This document shows, piece after piece, positions 25,653 to 33,734 of a stretch of DNA of 64,000 bases. The notes below the pieces were generated by a model, which had not been told where the DNA came from, did no database searches, and saw only the letters and a program-made list of their open reading frames with translations. This DNA comes from Macrococcus equipercicus (lineage in GTDB: Bacteria > Bacillota > Bacilli > Staphylococcales > Staphylococcaceae), in the NCBI RefSeq assembly GCF_004359525.2, contig NZ_SCWC02000004.1, positions 62,001 to 126,000 on the forward strand, written 5' to 3'. The position numbers and the translations under genes are program-made. The stretch's first letter is position 1; the number at the start of each line of letters is the position of its first letter.

Positions 25653-26561
25653 TTATTGTTCAGCCTTATTGTTGGATAAATCCAGCAAGAAAGGAATAAG
25701 CCCAGAATTTTCTAATAGCTTATTCCATTCTAAGTTACGAACATCCGGTGTAATAAAATCAAATTGATTAAGATTTTCTGCTGTTAAATTAGATAAATTC
25801 TTTTTCACTTTAAAAAACTTCGCCTGACTACTAGACTCAAAATTATTAACCCATCTCCCCGGTAAAGTGACAATTTTTAAATTCAGAGCACAATATTCTA
25901 ATAGTTTTGTTGATATCTGCTCATTGAATGGATATATATCTGGTACGTAATTTAAACCGTAACGAGCTTTAGAGGCATAGGCTGGTATCTCACTTTGTTC
26001 TAATCGTCCTGTATAAATAATATTCTCACAACTGCTGTACTGTGCTTTTAACTTTTCATTCGGTGTCCCTATTAATAACAGCGTCCATTTTGGGGTCTTG
26101 CTAAAAAATTCAAACATTGCGTCTAGTTGTCTCGATTCATCCATGCTACCTATATATACAAAGTCATAAATTTTTTCAGAGACTACATTAAAATAAGATT
26201 GATCAATGCCTTGTTCTCTAAAAATAAATGGTGCTTTATCTTTAAAATTGTAAAAATCTTTCATGAATTCAGACTGGTATACTCGTCCATTCGGCTTTGT
26301 ATTAAATAATTTTTTCACTACATCTTTAATAGCTCTGTTTTTGCCTACGGTTAACGTATTATATTCATGAATAAGAACTGCACCCTTAGTTTTTACTGGA
26401 TCAAATCCCATCACTTTCCATACAATGTCATAGTCCATTCCTGGTTTGACTTCTGATACTACTTCTGCTTTAAACTGCGGATGTTTATTAAGGTATTTTT
26501 CGTAAGCCGCAATTTCAGGCAAATATGCTTTTCCTTCATGTACCAATGCAACATTTATCAT
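25653..26561 (-). CDS. Glycosyltransferase-like protein (GT4-type fold)
   Basis: A 302-residue protein with a GT-B-like C-terminal half: DFVYIGSMDESRQLDAM, TLLLIGTPNEKL, IIYTGRLEQSEIPAYASKARYG and a STKLLEYCALNLKIVTLP segment that parallels the donor-binding E-x7-E motif. The N-terminal domain is less typical. The start at 26561 has GGGGGAT nine bases upstream, better than the in-frame GTG/ATG 15 bases before. It leads the second transcription block of the island. Confidence 0.75.
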   Translation of the reverse strand: MINVALVHEGKAYLPEIAAYEKYLNKHPQFKAEVVSEVKPGMDYDIVWKVMGFDPVKTKGAVLIHEYNTLTVGKNRAIKDVVKKLFNTKPNGRVYQSEFMKDFYNFKDKAPFIFREQGIDQSYFNVVSEKIYDFVYIGSMDESRQLDAMFEFFSKTPKWTLLLIGTPNEKLKAQYSSCENIIYTGRLEQSEIPAYASKARYGLNYVPDIYPFNEQISTKLLEYCALNLKIVTLPGRWVNNFESSSQAKFFKVKKNLSNLTAENLNQFDFITPDVRNLEWNKLLENSGLIPFLLDLSNNKAEQ

Positions 26562-26715
26562 AACTATATCCCCCATTGATTATTGATTTCATTATATAAT
26601 ATAATCAGGAAAAACATATATTATATTTTATTTTTCTTTTCACATCTTCTTTAACTATACAATTATATGTTTTCCCATGGTATGATAATCATATAATCCA
26701 AAAAGGGGATACGCT

Positions 26716-27201
26716 ATGATGTGGTCGAAAAATTGTTTATTCATTGCGTTATTACTTTTTTCTTTATTGTTATCTGCTTGTTTTAATAATGAAAATGAGA
26801 TGATTAGAAAAGGAAAAGAACAAAGCCGGCAATCAAGTAAAAATGATAAGATTGAGGAGACGATGGCTACTAAAGCACTAACGACTAAAAGTAGTAGGGC
26901 CAGTCTATCTGTTCATGATACTACGAAATTCAACCGCAATGCTGCCGTCTCTTCTAAAGAAGCATTCTTAAAAAAAGCCGAGACTATAAAGAGACAGCGA
27001 ATCAATAATGCTAAAGCTGAACACAATCAAGCTTATAGGAATGCGGAGATATTAGAACAATCTTCCGGTCCTGAGGACAAGTATCGACAAGCTGATGGCC
27101 AGAGAATGGAAGCTAATCGTATCCTTACAGGAAAAATTAATGAAATAGAGCGTCAATATAATGGACAAGTACATGAAATCGAACGGCAGTATAGCAGATG
27201 A
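26716..27201 (+). CDS. Lipoprotein with coiled-coil tail
   Basis: A 161-residue protein with a lipoprotein signal: hydrophobic 8-19 and lipobox LLSAC with the cysteine at 22. The mature part is hydrophilic and highly charged, with a C-terminal coiled coil that repeats N-E-I-E-R-Q-Y twice (INEIERQYNGQVHEIERQY). AAAAAGGGGA precedes the start. It lies on the plus strand inside the capsule island and is AT-rich like its neighbours. I recognise no family. Confidence 0.72.
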   Translation: MMWSKNCLFIALLLFSLLLSACFNNENEMIRKGKEQSRQSSKNDKIEETMATKALTTKSSRASLSVHDTTKFNRNAAVSSKEAFLKKAETIKRQRINNAKAEHNQAYRNAEILEQSSGPEDKYRQADGQRMEANRILTGKINEIERQYNGQVHEIERQYSR

Positions 27202-27215
27202 ACAAGTCGCCTTAA

Positions 27216-27254
27216 AATTAAAAACATTCTCTTATCGGGAGAATGTTTTTAATT
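27216..27254 (+). terminator. Terminator after the lipoprotein gene
   Basis: A 16-bp stem AATTAAAAACATTCTC/GAGAATGTTTTTAATT with a 7-base loop. Confidence 0.85.
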
Positions 27255-27307
27255 GTTTCTAAATTTCTTTAATTTAACTATTTTTTATTACGAAAGGTTG
27301 AAAAGTT

Positions 27308-28342
27308 ATGAACAAGATTTATTATCACGAAATTTCTTTTATAAGAGGCATCGCTTGTTTATTAGTTGTTTTAACACATATAACTTTAGGATACGATAAT
27401 ACACATTATACCTTAGCAAACCAACTTAACTTAACAATCAATCAACTTGCCAGAGTCGGTACACCTATCTTTGCGCTAATTAGCGGGTTCCTTCTATTTA
27501 ATTCGACAAAAACTAAAGAAATTATGATTAAACCCTTTTATATATCTCGATTCAATAAAATATATATACCCTACCTTTTTTGGACCGCTATTTATTTAGT
27601 GGTGGGACAGGCAACACACACTCATCCTTTTAATTCACATAAAATTTTACAATATTTATTTCTAGGAGAAGGTTATGTACATCTTTATTTCATAATTATC
27701 GTACTACAATTTTACATAATTTTTCCATTTATTGCTCGTGTTATCAATCAAAAGAACATCATAAAATATACGCTTTTTTCCCTAATAATAATGATATTGT
27801 GGTATTTTGTTCGTTCTGATAATCCTTTTAAAGTTATTTATTTTCGAGCTATACTATTAAGCTGGATCGGTTACTTTTTTATGGGTGGTGTCTTGGCATA
27901 TTATACCGAAGAAATTAGAAGATATACTGTAAAGTATTTTTTTACTCTTATACTATTTGTGGTAATTTGTATAATGGCAATGTTAATTGAAATAGATTTA
28001 CCACATTTATTTCAATCTGATAGAGTTCTCAATATTGTGTACGTTCCAATTTTTACTTTATTCTTTTTTTTGCTATATGATAAAATTAAAGATACTAAGT
28101 TACAACATTTTATTACCTATGTAGGGAATCTGTCGATGGGTTTTTATCTTGTTCATCTCTTAATTATTGGAGGGCTGAGCACATATATGCCAAGTTGGTT
28201 CTGGCAGCCTCCTTATTCTTTACTGCATTACATTTTAACTATCATTTTTACTGCCTTGTTTATTGAATTCTTGTTATTGTTTCCATACGGATATAAAATT
28301 TTGCCAGTTGCTCGTGAAAAATCTGGTTATAAACGGCATTAG
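27308..28342 (+). CDS. Acyltransferase-3 family membrane protein (IcaC/OatA-like)
   Basis: A 344-residue integral membrane acyltransferase with about ten helices. Seen are YHEISFIRGIACLLVVLTHIT with the catalytic-type histidine, RVGTPIFALISGFLLF, and VHLYFIIIVLQFYIIFP. The family O-acetylates or O-succinylates surface polysaccharide. It could modify the capsule, or could serve as the IcaC missing from the ica operon 10 kb away, since IcaC has the same size and fold; nothing in the sequence decides between these. It is AT-rich and transcribed against the capsule genes. Confidence 0.82.
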   Translation: MNKIYYHEISFIRGIACLLVVLTHITLGYDNTHYTLANQLNLTINQLARVGTPIFALISGFLLFNSTKTKEIMIKPFYISRFNKIYIPYLFWTAIYLVVGQATHTHPFNSHKILQYLFLGEGYVHLYFIIIVLQFYIIFPFIARVINQKNIIKYTLFSLIIMILWYFVRSDNPFKVIYFRAILLSWIGYFFMGGVLAYYTEEIRRYTVKYFFTLILFVVICIMAMLIEIDLPHLFQSDRVLNIVYVPIFTLFFFLLYDKIKDTKLQHFITYVGNLSMGFYLVHLLIIGGLSTYMPSWFWQPPYSLLHYILTIIFTALFIEFLLLFPYGYKILPVAREKSGYKRH

Positions 28343-28350
28343 CTTTAAAC

Positions 28351-28392
28351 ACTTGACCGTTAGGTTATAACTTAGCGGTTTATTTTTTATTT
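28351..28392. terminator. Probable terminator between acyltransferase and capN-like gene
   Basis: Imperfect stem ACCGTTA/TTAGCGGT (one G-T pair) followed by a T-rich run. Confidence 0.45.
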
Positions 28393-28442
28393 AGTCGACA
28401 AAGAAACTTAAATTCATTCTTAATATACAAACGCCATATTGA

Positions 28443-29303
28443 TTAACTATTTGATTTGATAATTGTCTCAGTAAGTGGCATTTCATTTTCTATTGTTATT
28501 TTATTGTGGTCGATATGGCGATCATAAATTAAATTACCATATAACTTATTTAAAACTGTTACTTTGGAAATTAAAAGATTAATTACAGGTGAAACTGGTA
28601 AATTAATAGTTTTTTTATCAGCTGCATTTCTGATCGTGTTGATGACGTCTTTCGTTTTTAAATATTCTGAGTTTTGAGGATGAAAAAAACCAGTATATGT
28701 ATGATTAATAATCTCAGCCATATATTTTTCAAGTGTTTCAATATATAATGCACTTCGTTCGTTATAAATACTCGGATTGACAGGAAAAAGGTTTGCAAAT
28801 TTTGCTAGTTTTTTAAAGTTTCCTGGGGCTCCTTTTCCATAAATCATTGGCGGCCTGATTACAGTCACTTTAAAAGTGTCATCTATTAACTCAACAATCA
28901 ATTCTTCACCTTTCAACTTTGAAATACCATAATAAGTATTCGGCTGTAATGGTGAATTTTCAGTAATAATAGTAGGATGATTTAATACACCCACATTACC
29001 AAATACTGACATTGTGCTGAAGTAGATGAAATGGTTGATATTATTTTTTTTACAATGTACTGCTAAATCCTTTGTTAAATAAGCATTAATCTTCATATAT
29101 TCTTCTAAATCTGCATTAGGATTATTATTATGCACTAAACCAGCTAAGTGAATACATACATCAAAATTACTTAAATCAATAGATTTCCAATCATTATTTC
29201 TTAAACTAATGATTTCTACCACATGCCCAATTTCTGTAAAGTATTTAAAAAAGCGTTTTGCGACATAGCCATTTTTTCCAGTAATCAAAATTTTTTTCTT
29301 CAC
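28443..29303 (-). CDS. capN: NAD-dependent sugar epimerase/dehydratase, CapN-like
   Basis: A 286-residue short-chain dehydrogenase/reductase of the extended type. Nucleotide binding is by ILITGKNGYVAKRF; the catalytic Y-x-x-x-K is YYGISK; VIRPPMIYGKGAPGNF and NERSALYIETLEKY are close to what I recall of staphylococcal CapN. The start is GTG at 29303 with GAGG nine bases upstream; the longer frame runs back into galE. It follows galE by 28 bases and probably makes a precursor sugar for the capsule. Confidence 0.85.
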   Translation of the reverse strand: MKKKILITGKNGYVAKRFFKYFTEIGHVVEIISLRNNDWKSIDLSNFDVCIHLAGLVHNNNPNADLEEYMKINAYLTKDLAVHCKKNNINHFIYFSTMSVFGNVGVLNHPTIITENSPLQPNTYYGISKLKGEELIVELIDDTFKVTVIRPPMIYGKGAPGNFKKLAKFANLFPVNPSIYNERSALYIETLEKYMAEIINHTYTGFFHPQNSEYLKTKDVINTIRNAADKKTINLPVSPVINLLISKVTVLNKLYGNLIYDRHIDHNKITIENEMPLTETIIKSNS

Positions 29304-29331
29304 TAAATACGCCTCACTATAATTTGAAGTT

Positions 29332-30357
29332 TTATTGCTTATATCCGTCAGGATGTCGCGTCTGCCATCTCCAGCTATCTTCACACATATCACTTAATTG
29401 ATACCGAGGACGCCAATCCAATAGTTGCGCTGCTTTAGTAATATCTGCTAACGATTGCTCCATATCTCCTGTTCTTCTAGCTGTAATGTGATAAGGAATT
29501 TTTCGTTCAATTACTTTTTCAAATTCTGAAATAACCTCCAATACGCTATATCCTTTTCCACTTCCTAAATTGATTGTTTCAAAGCTGACTGCTGCATCTG
29601 TGTTCAACAATAAATCAAGTGCTAATTTATGACCAGTTGCTAGATCATTGACATGAACATAATCTCTTATAGCAGTTCCATCTGGTGTATTATAGTCAGC
29701 ACCAAAAACTGATAACTGTTTAATCTTGCCGATAGCTACCTGTGTAATAAAAGGTGCTAGATTATTAGGAATACCATTTGGAGACTCTCCAATTTCACCA
29801 CTCTTATGTGCTCCTAACGGATTAAAGTACCTCAATGCAATAAATCTCCACTTGCAATCAGCATCAGCAACATCCTGTAATATTTCCTCTGTCATCAGTT
29901 TAGTTCTCGCATAAGGATTGTCTGTGCTAAGCTTATCATTTTCCACAAGAGGCATCTCATTATCTTCAGCATAAACAGTCGCTGACGAACTGAAAACTAA
30001 ATTAAACACTTTGTAATTCTCCATCACTTCAAGTAATGTCAGAATCCCTTTCATATTATTATTGTAGTACTTTAAAGGAAGAGCTACCGACTCTCCAACA
30101 GCCTTGTAGGATGAAAAGTTAATAATCCCTGAAAAAGAATGCTTTTTAAATATTTGCTCAAGCGCTTTTTTATCACAGATGTCAATGTTATATAAAATTA
30201 TTTTTCTGCCAGCTAATTTTTCGAGCGCATTTTTTACAATAGGGCTTGAATTACTAAAATTATCAACGATTACAACATTATAGTTATTATCTAATAATTC
30301 TAGTACAGTGTGAGAGCCAATATAACCTGTTCCACCCGTAACTAGTATAGTTTTCAT
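29332..30357 (-). CDS. galE: UDP-glucose 4-epimerase
   Basis: A 341-residue epimerase. NAD binding is by GGTGYIG (8-14), the catalytic residues are S-S-A-T near 124-127 and Y149-x-x-x-K153 in NPYARTK, and the sugar-binding ALRYFNPLGAH follows. It interconverts UDP-glucose and UDP-galactose (some also act on the GlcNAc forms) and would feed the capsule. Ribosome site GAAAGGAG. It is the first gene of the capsule block reading leftward, next to an AT-rich, gene-poor boundary. Confidence 0.93.
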   Translation of the reverse strand: MKTILVTGGTGYIGSHTVLELLDNNYNVVIVDNFSNSSPIVKNALEKLAGRKIILYNIDICDKKALEQIFKKHSFSGIINFSSYKAVGESVALPLKYYNNNMKGILTLLEVMENYKVFNLVFSSSATVYAEDNEMPLVENDKLSTDNPYARTKLMTEEILQDVADADCKWRFIALRYFNPLGAHKSGEIGESPNGIPNNLAPFITQVAIGKIKQLSVFGADYNTPDGTAIRDYVHVNDLATGHKLALDLLLNTDAAVSFETINLGSGKGYSVLEVISEFEKVIERKIPYHITARRTGDMEQSLADITKAAQLLDWRPRYQLSDMCEDSWRWQTRHPDGYKQ

Positions 30358-30639
30358 TTTTCTCCTTTCAACGGTAAATATCTGACTTAATTACTATTTA
30401 TCTAATAATTAAATACTGATATAAATAAGAACAATTATATCAATTCACCTTACTTATCGTTTATTTTTTTACTTTAATTATACACAATTCACAATATATT
30501 GTAACCACAATAATAGATATCCCTTTTAAAAAAATTTGAGAAATATACATTTTTTGAAGCGAACGTAAAAGTGGAGTGAACCTTAAAATTTAGACTTTTT
30601 TGAAATGGAGAAAACCATTCTTTTTTTATAAAATATCGT
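30358..30639. other. AT-rich intergenic stretch upstream of galE
   Basis: No supportable gene. The left part should hold the galE promoter. The right part, on the plus strand, may be a further decayed N-terminal piece of the IS30 transposase (a K-W-S-E-P-like stretch), but this is too weak to call. Confidence 0.4.
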
Positions 30640-31020
30640 TTGTCAGGAGATATTTGGACATTGAGAGATAGATCCAGTAATTGGGTCATAATCAAAAAAT
30701 GATGCTATAGTTCTAGCCTTGGCAGAAAGACAATCACGTTATGAACTCCTTTTAAAAATTATTTGAAAGAATGGTATTGTGGTTGCTGATGTAGTTATTG
30801 AGCTTCTACACAAAGTAAGTCTACTGACCCCTCAATTCTTAAAGAACATCACTTCTGACAACGATTCTGAATTCAATTGTCTTGCATAATATCTTAAACA
30901 AGTCACTAACGTTTATTTTGCGCATCTTTTGTTCCTCCCTCGAAAAGAGAAACAAAAGAGAATCAGCATCAACTGATTAAAAGATTCATTAAAAAGGACA
31001 TCTTATATCTCTGAGTAGTG
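30640..31020 (+). pseudogene. Decayed IS30-family transposase
   Basis: In one plus frame from 30656 the sequence reads G-H-(stop)-E-I-D-P-V-I-G-S-(stop)-S-K-N-D-A, then IVLALAERQSRYELLLKI, a stop, and after a gap LTPQFLKNITSDNDSEF. This matches the IS30 core G-H-W-E-I-D-T-V-I-G, the E-R-x-(S/T)-R-Y segment and I-T-(S/A)-D-N-G-S-E-F, carrying the first two acidic residues of the DDE triad. After a frame change near 30950 come TKENQHQLIKRFI residues, the third acidic motif. At least three internal stops make it inactive. No terminal inverted repeats were found. Confidence 0.8.
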
Positions 31021-31246
31021 GAAAAGCATTTATAAGATTTTACCTATAACAAGTTTAATACAGTGTTTAACTCCCCATTGAATTTTTCATAATTTGTTTA
31101 TAAAATTTTTCGTAGCTAATCAGTTTAATAATTCCATAAGATTAAATAGTAAAAACAGTTCACAATAAAAATATTCCAACTTATCTAACATTATATTAAT
31201 AAACTAAACACTCTTTACAGAATAGTAATATTAAACTTTTTAGGCA

Positions 31247-31278
31247 TAATAAAAAGAGCCGTAAATGTTTACGACTCT
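31247..31278 (-). terminator. Terminator of the SarA-like gene
   Basis: AGAGTCGTAAA/TTTACGGCTCT stem (minus strand) with TTTTTATT after it; it includes the stop codon. Confidence 0.75.
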
Positions 31279-31658
31279 TGCTTTACTTCTACAAGTTCTT
31301 CAACTTGCAACTTTTCCACTTCATGTGCAAACTCTTTGATCATCTTCTCGACCTTAGGCAGACTGTCTTCTTTGATCGACAGCTCCACTGTCCGCTCATC
31401 CATTGGCAGTCTCACTTTATTGATCAGCTTCTTATCGTACAGATTCTTCACTGATTTATTCACTTGATTCACTTTCATCAGTTCATTCTTAATAATATCC
31501 CGCAGCTGTATGGTCTTACTTTTATAGATGACAAGCAGCAGATGAAACTCATAAATACTTAAGTTATATTGCGCCGTGAAACCGCTTAAGCGTTTATACT
31601 TTTTATCCAGTACTTCATAGAAATTCATAGATGTTTCCAGACTTTTCCTCACAGGCAT
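31269..31658 (-). CDS. SarA-family winged-helix transcriptional regulator
   Basis: A 129-residue MarR/SarA-like protein. The sequence LSIYEFHLLLVIYKSKTIQLRDIIKN corresponds to the first helices of the SarA fold, NQVNKSVKNLYDKKLI to the recognition helix, and DERTVEL (88-94) is the conserved wing motif. SarA proteins control surface and secreted factors, and ica and nuclease genes in staphylococci. Which Sar (A, X, V or Z) it corresponds to is not clear. It sits beside the capsule island but in normal-GC sequence. Confidence 0.85.
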   Translation of the reverse strand: MPVRKSLETSMNFYEVLDKKYKRLSGFTAQYNLSIYEFHLLLVIYKSKTIQLRDIIKNELMKVNQVNKSVKNLYDKKLINKVRLPMDERTVELSIKEDSLPKVEKMIKEFAHEVEKLQVEELVEVKQES

Positions 31659-31867
31659 GACTACCTACCTTTCTGCCTTTAACAGACATTTACAAGTATC
31701 GTACATACATTTTATCCTAAACCTACTACTTTGACTATGTTTTTATTCATCCTGTTATCAGTTAGTAGAATTTATTTTTAGGTAGATGTTATACAATTAA
31801 TTGTTGTTATTTGCCTGGTAAAGTGTCTAGCCTGCCCGTTAAAAAAATCCTTGCTCAAAGACTCTTA

Positions 31868-32083
31868 TTACCGCTCACGTTTTCTTTCCACGATAATATA
31901 GATACCCCCGATTAAGGATATGATGAATGCCGCTGTCAATGCATTAATGTCTATTCTGCCTGTATTCATGCCTAGCAGCAGCAAGTTCTCGCTCCCCACT
32001 TCTTTTGCGAAGGTTTCTGTTTTGTTCAGCAGCACTGCTATAAACGTCATGACGAAGACTGTCACTATTAATTTGTTGGTCAC
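31868..32083 (-). CDS. Small two-helix membrane protein
   Basis: A 71-residue protein with helices at about 4-22 and 47-65 joined by a hydrophilic loop and ending in basic residues ERKRER. The start is GTG with AGGTGAGG upstream. No homologue recognised; the coding case rests on length, ribosome site and sensible topology. Confidence 0.55.
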   Translation of the reverse strand: MTNKLIVTVFVMTFIAVLLNKTETFAKEVGSENLLLLGMNTGRIDINALTAAFIISLIGGIYIIVERKRER

Positions 32084-32153
32084 TGCCTCACCTGCTCCGC
32101 TTTAGAATATAATATATTTTCATCATAATCTTTTAATTGCAACCTTTCAAATA

Positions 32154-32184
32154 TAAAAGCTTATCGCGGGCGATAAGCTTTTAT
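32154..32184 (-). terminator. Terminator of the EVE/AAA gene
   Basis: ATAAAAGCTTATCGC and its complement around a GGG loop: a long, nearly perfect palindrome with T-rich ends. Confidence 0.8.
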
Positions 32185-32191
32185 GACATAT

Positions 32192-33631
32192 TTATTTGAA
32201 CTGATACACTTTGATCAGCGGATGCATGGCAGCGGGATAATGTGCTTTGATCTCTTCTGCTGTCTGGCTGGTGATGCCGACGATGCGGAAGTTCGGGTCG
32301 ACGTTATAGGTCGCGTCTCTGCCGATGGTCGCGGGTGTGCCGTTATGCTGGAACGGCAGGTGGACGGTCTGTCCCTGCATGGCATAGAGGAATGGCTTCC
32401 ACGCATCTGCGTCCAGCTGCTCGATGTTCTCGATGATGAGTGTGTTTTCTGCCAGGTGCTTCGTCAGCACGCCGGGGTGGAACGTCACTTGCTCTGCTTC
32501 GACGTAGTGGCCGTAGAGCACACCCATCGTCCACGTATGATCGGCGACGTAGTAAGGTGTGTCTGCTGCGAGCTTCATGTAGTTCATCACGACGGCATGC
32601 GGGTTCGGCATATGGCCTGCCATGAACAGGTGGATGCGCTTGTCTGTCGCTCGGGGTTTCGCGATTGGTCTGGCCTGCTTTGTGACGGGTTTGTCTTCGT
32701 ACTTTCTGCCGCTCGGTGTGACGAATGTCTTCGTTGTCGTGACGACGGGCTTTGCGGGCCGCTTCGCCTGCTTGATCAGTTCGTGCAGGTACGGCGTTGT
32801 CGTCAGCGGCTCCGGCTTCTTGTCGCCTTCTTCCAGCATGACTTCGTACTGCACTTTCGTCAGTTCGGTCACGGATTCGTTCCAGTTCTCGGCGAGGAAG
32901 TACTGCGCCCGCAGCAGCGGCTCACGGTCGAGGTCATAGATGGTCTTCGGTTCGATGTCGCCTAAGTATTTGATGATGATGGCGGTTGAGTCGGTCCGCC
33001 CTTGGATGACGGGCAGTTTCTGCATCCCTGACACAACTTCTGCGACCCCGTACACACCGCGTTCAGGGATGGTTCTATAGATGATGACCTTATCGCCCTG
33101 CTGCATCTCCTCGTAATGCTTGAAGCCGTTACGATTGATGCCGTTCACCGTCCGGACGAAGATGGTGTACTCCTGGTCTTTCACGAAGTTCTCCATCTCC
33201 TTCATCATGAAGTAGCGGTTGATCTTCTCTTCGCCGCGGCCGACGGCAAGGATCTGGTTGAAGTCTTCTTCACTGAGCGGATTGAGCAGCTGCTCTTTCA
33301 TCCGGTAGAGCGTTGTCTTCAGCTGTTCGCTGCGCTCCAGGTATTCTTTCTTGAGCGGCTGCAGCTTTTCTTCCAGCTTGAAGTGGATGATGATCTTGCC
33401 GCGCCTCGGTTCGTCGTATTTGACAACTGTCCCTGTGCCGAGCAGGCCGACTTTGTTCTGCACTTGATAGAAGATGACTTTATCGCCGAGCCGTGCGCGC
33501 TTGAACGCCGTGTAGCCTTCCGACGGGTTGAAGTGGACCGATGAGTCAAAGACCGAGATCTGGCCGGTCAGCTCTTCGAAGTGATTGAAGCGGTTGTAGC
33601 CGCAGTTCAACCAGAAATAATGTGTGCTCAT
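32192..33631 (-). CDS. EVE/PUA-like protein with a degenerate McrB-like AAA+ domain
   Basis: A 479-residue protein. Residues 1-90 form an EVE-like domain (YFWLNCGYNRFNHF, then RARLGDKVIFYQ and GLLGTGTV), and 145-230 form a second, with ERGVYGVAEV. A linker rich in K, P and T (270-330) leads to a C-terminal domain (333-479). There HLFMAGHMPNPHAVVMNYMK stands where an AAA+ Walker A (GxxGxGK[T/S]) should be, TLIIENIEQLD (397-407) resembles Walker B and NFRIVGITSQ resembles sensor 1. The P-loop glycines and lysine are lost, so ATP hydrolysis is unlikely. EVE domains bind modified bases in DNA or RNA. No nuclease partner lies nearby. Confidence 0.6.
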   Translation of the reverse strand: MSTHYFWLNCGYNRFNHFEELTGQISVFDSSVHFNPSEGYTAFKRARLGDKVIFYQVQNKVGLLGTGTVVKYDEPRRGKIIIHFKLEEKLQPLKKEYLERSEQLKTTLYRMKEQLLNPLSEEDFNQILAVGRGEEKINRYFMMKEMENFVKDQEYTIFVRTVNGINRNGFKHYEEMQQGDKVIIYRTIPERGVYGVAEVVSGMQKLPVIQGRTDSTAIIIKYLGDIEPKTIYDLDREPLLRAQYFLAENWNESVTELTKVQYEVMLEEGDKKPEPLTTTPYLHELIKQAKRPAKPVVTTTKTFVTPSGRKYEDKPVTKQARPIAKPRATDKRIHLFMAGHMPNPHAVVMNYMKLAADTPYYVADHTWTMGVLYGHYVEAEQVTFHPGVLTKHLAENTLIIENIEQLDADAWKPFLYAMQGQTVHLPFQHNGTPATIGRDATYNVDPNFRIVGITSQTAEEIKAHYPAAMHPLIKVYQFK

Positions 33632-33650
33632 AAGTGCCTCCTAGTGATTA

Positions 33651-33725
33651 TTATTCTGCGTTGTTTTGCTGGAGCAGCACGGCGATGACTGCGAGTATGA
33701 TTGTGAAGGTCAGTTTCTTCTGCAT
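33651..33725 (-). CDS. 24-residue hydrophobic peptide downstream of yeiH
   Basis: The frame reads MQKKLTFTIILAVIAVLLQQ and then NNAE. AGGTGA lies five bases before the ATG and overlaps the end of the yeiH-type gene, so the two are translationally close. Two lysines then a single hydrophobic helix suggest a membrane peptide. No homologue recognised; it could be a chance frame. Confidence 0.45.
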   Translation of the reverse strand: MQKKLTFTIILAVIAVLLQQNNAE

Positions 33726-33734
33726 GGGATTCAC

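Noticed and set aside
30489..30695. 68-residue minus-strand frame in the AT-rich boundary
   Set aside because: It overlaps the plus-strand IS30 relic, has no ribosome site and shows no known domain.
32183..32965. 260-codon plus-strand frame opposite the EVE/AAA gene
   Set aside because: Composition is typical of an antisense shadow (many C, R and H); the minus-strand protein has clear domains.
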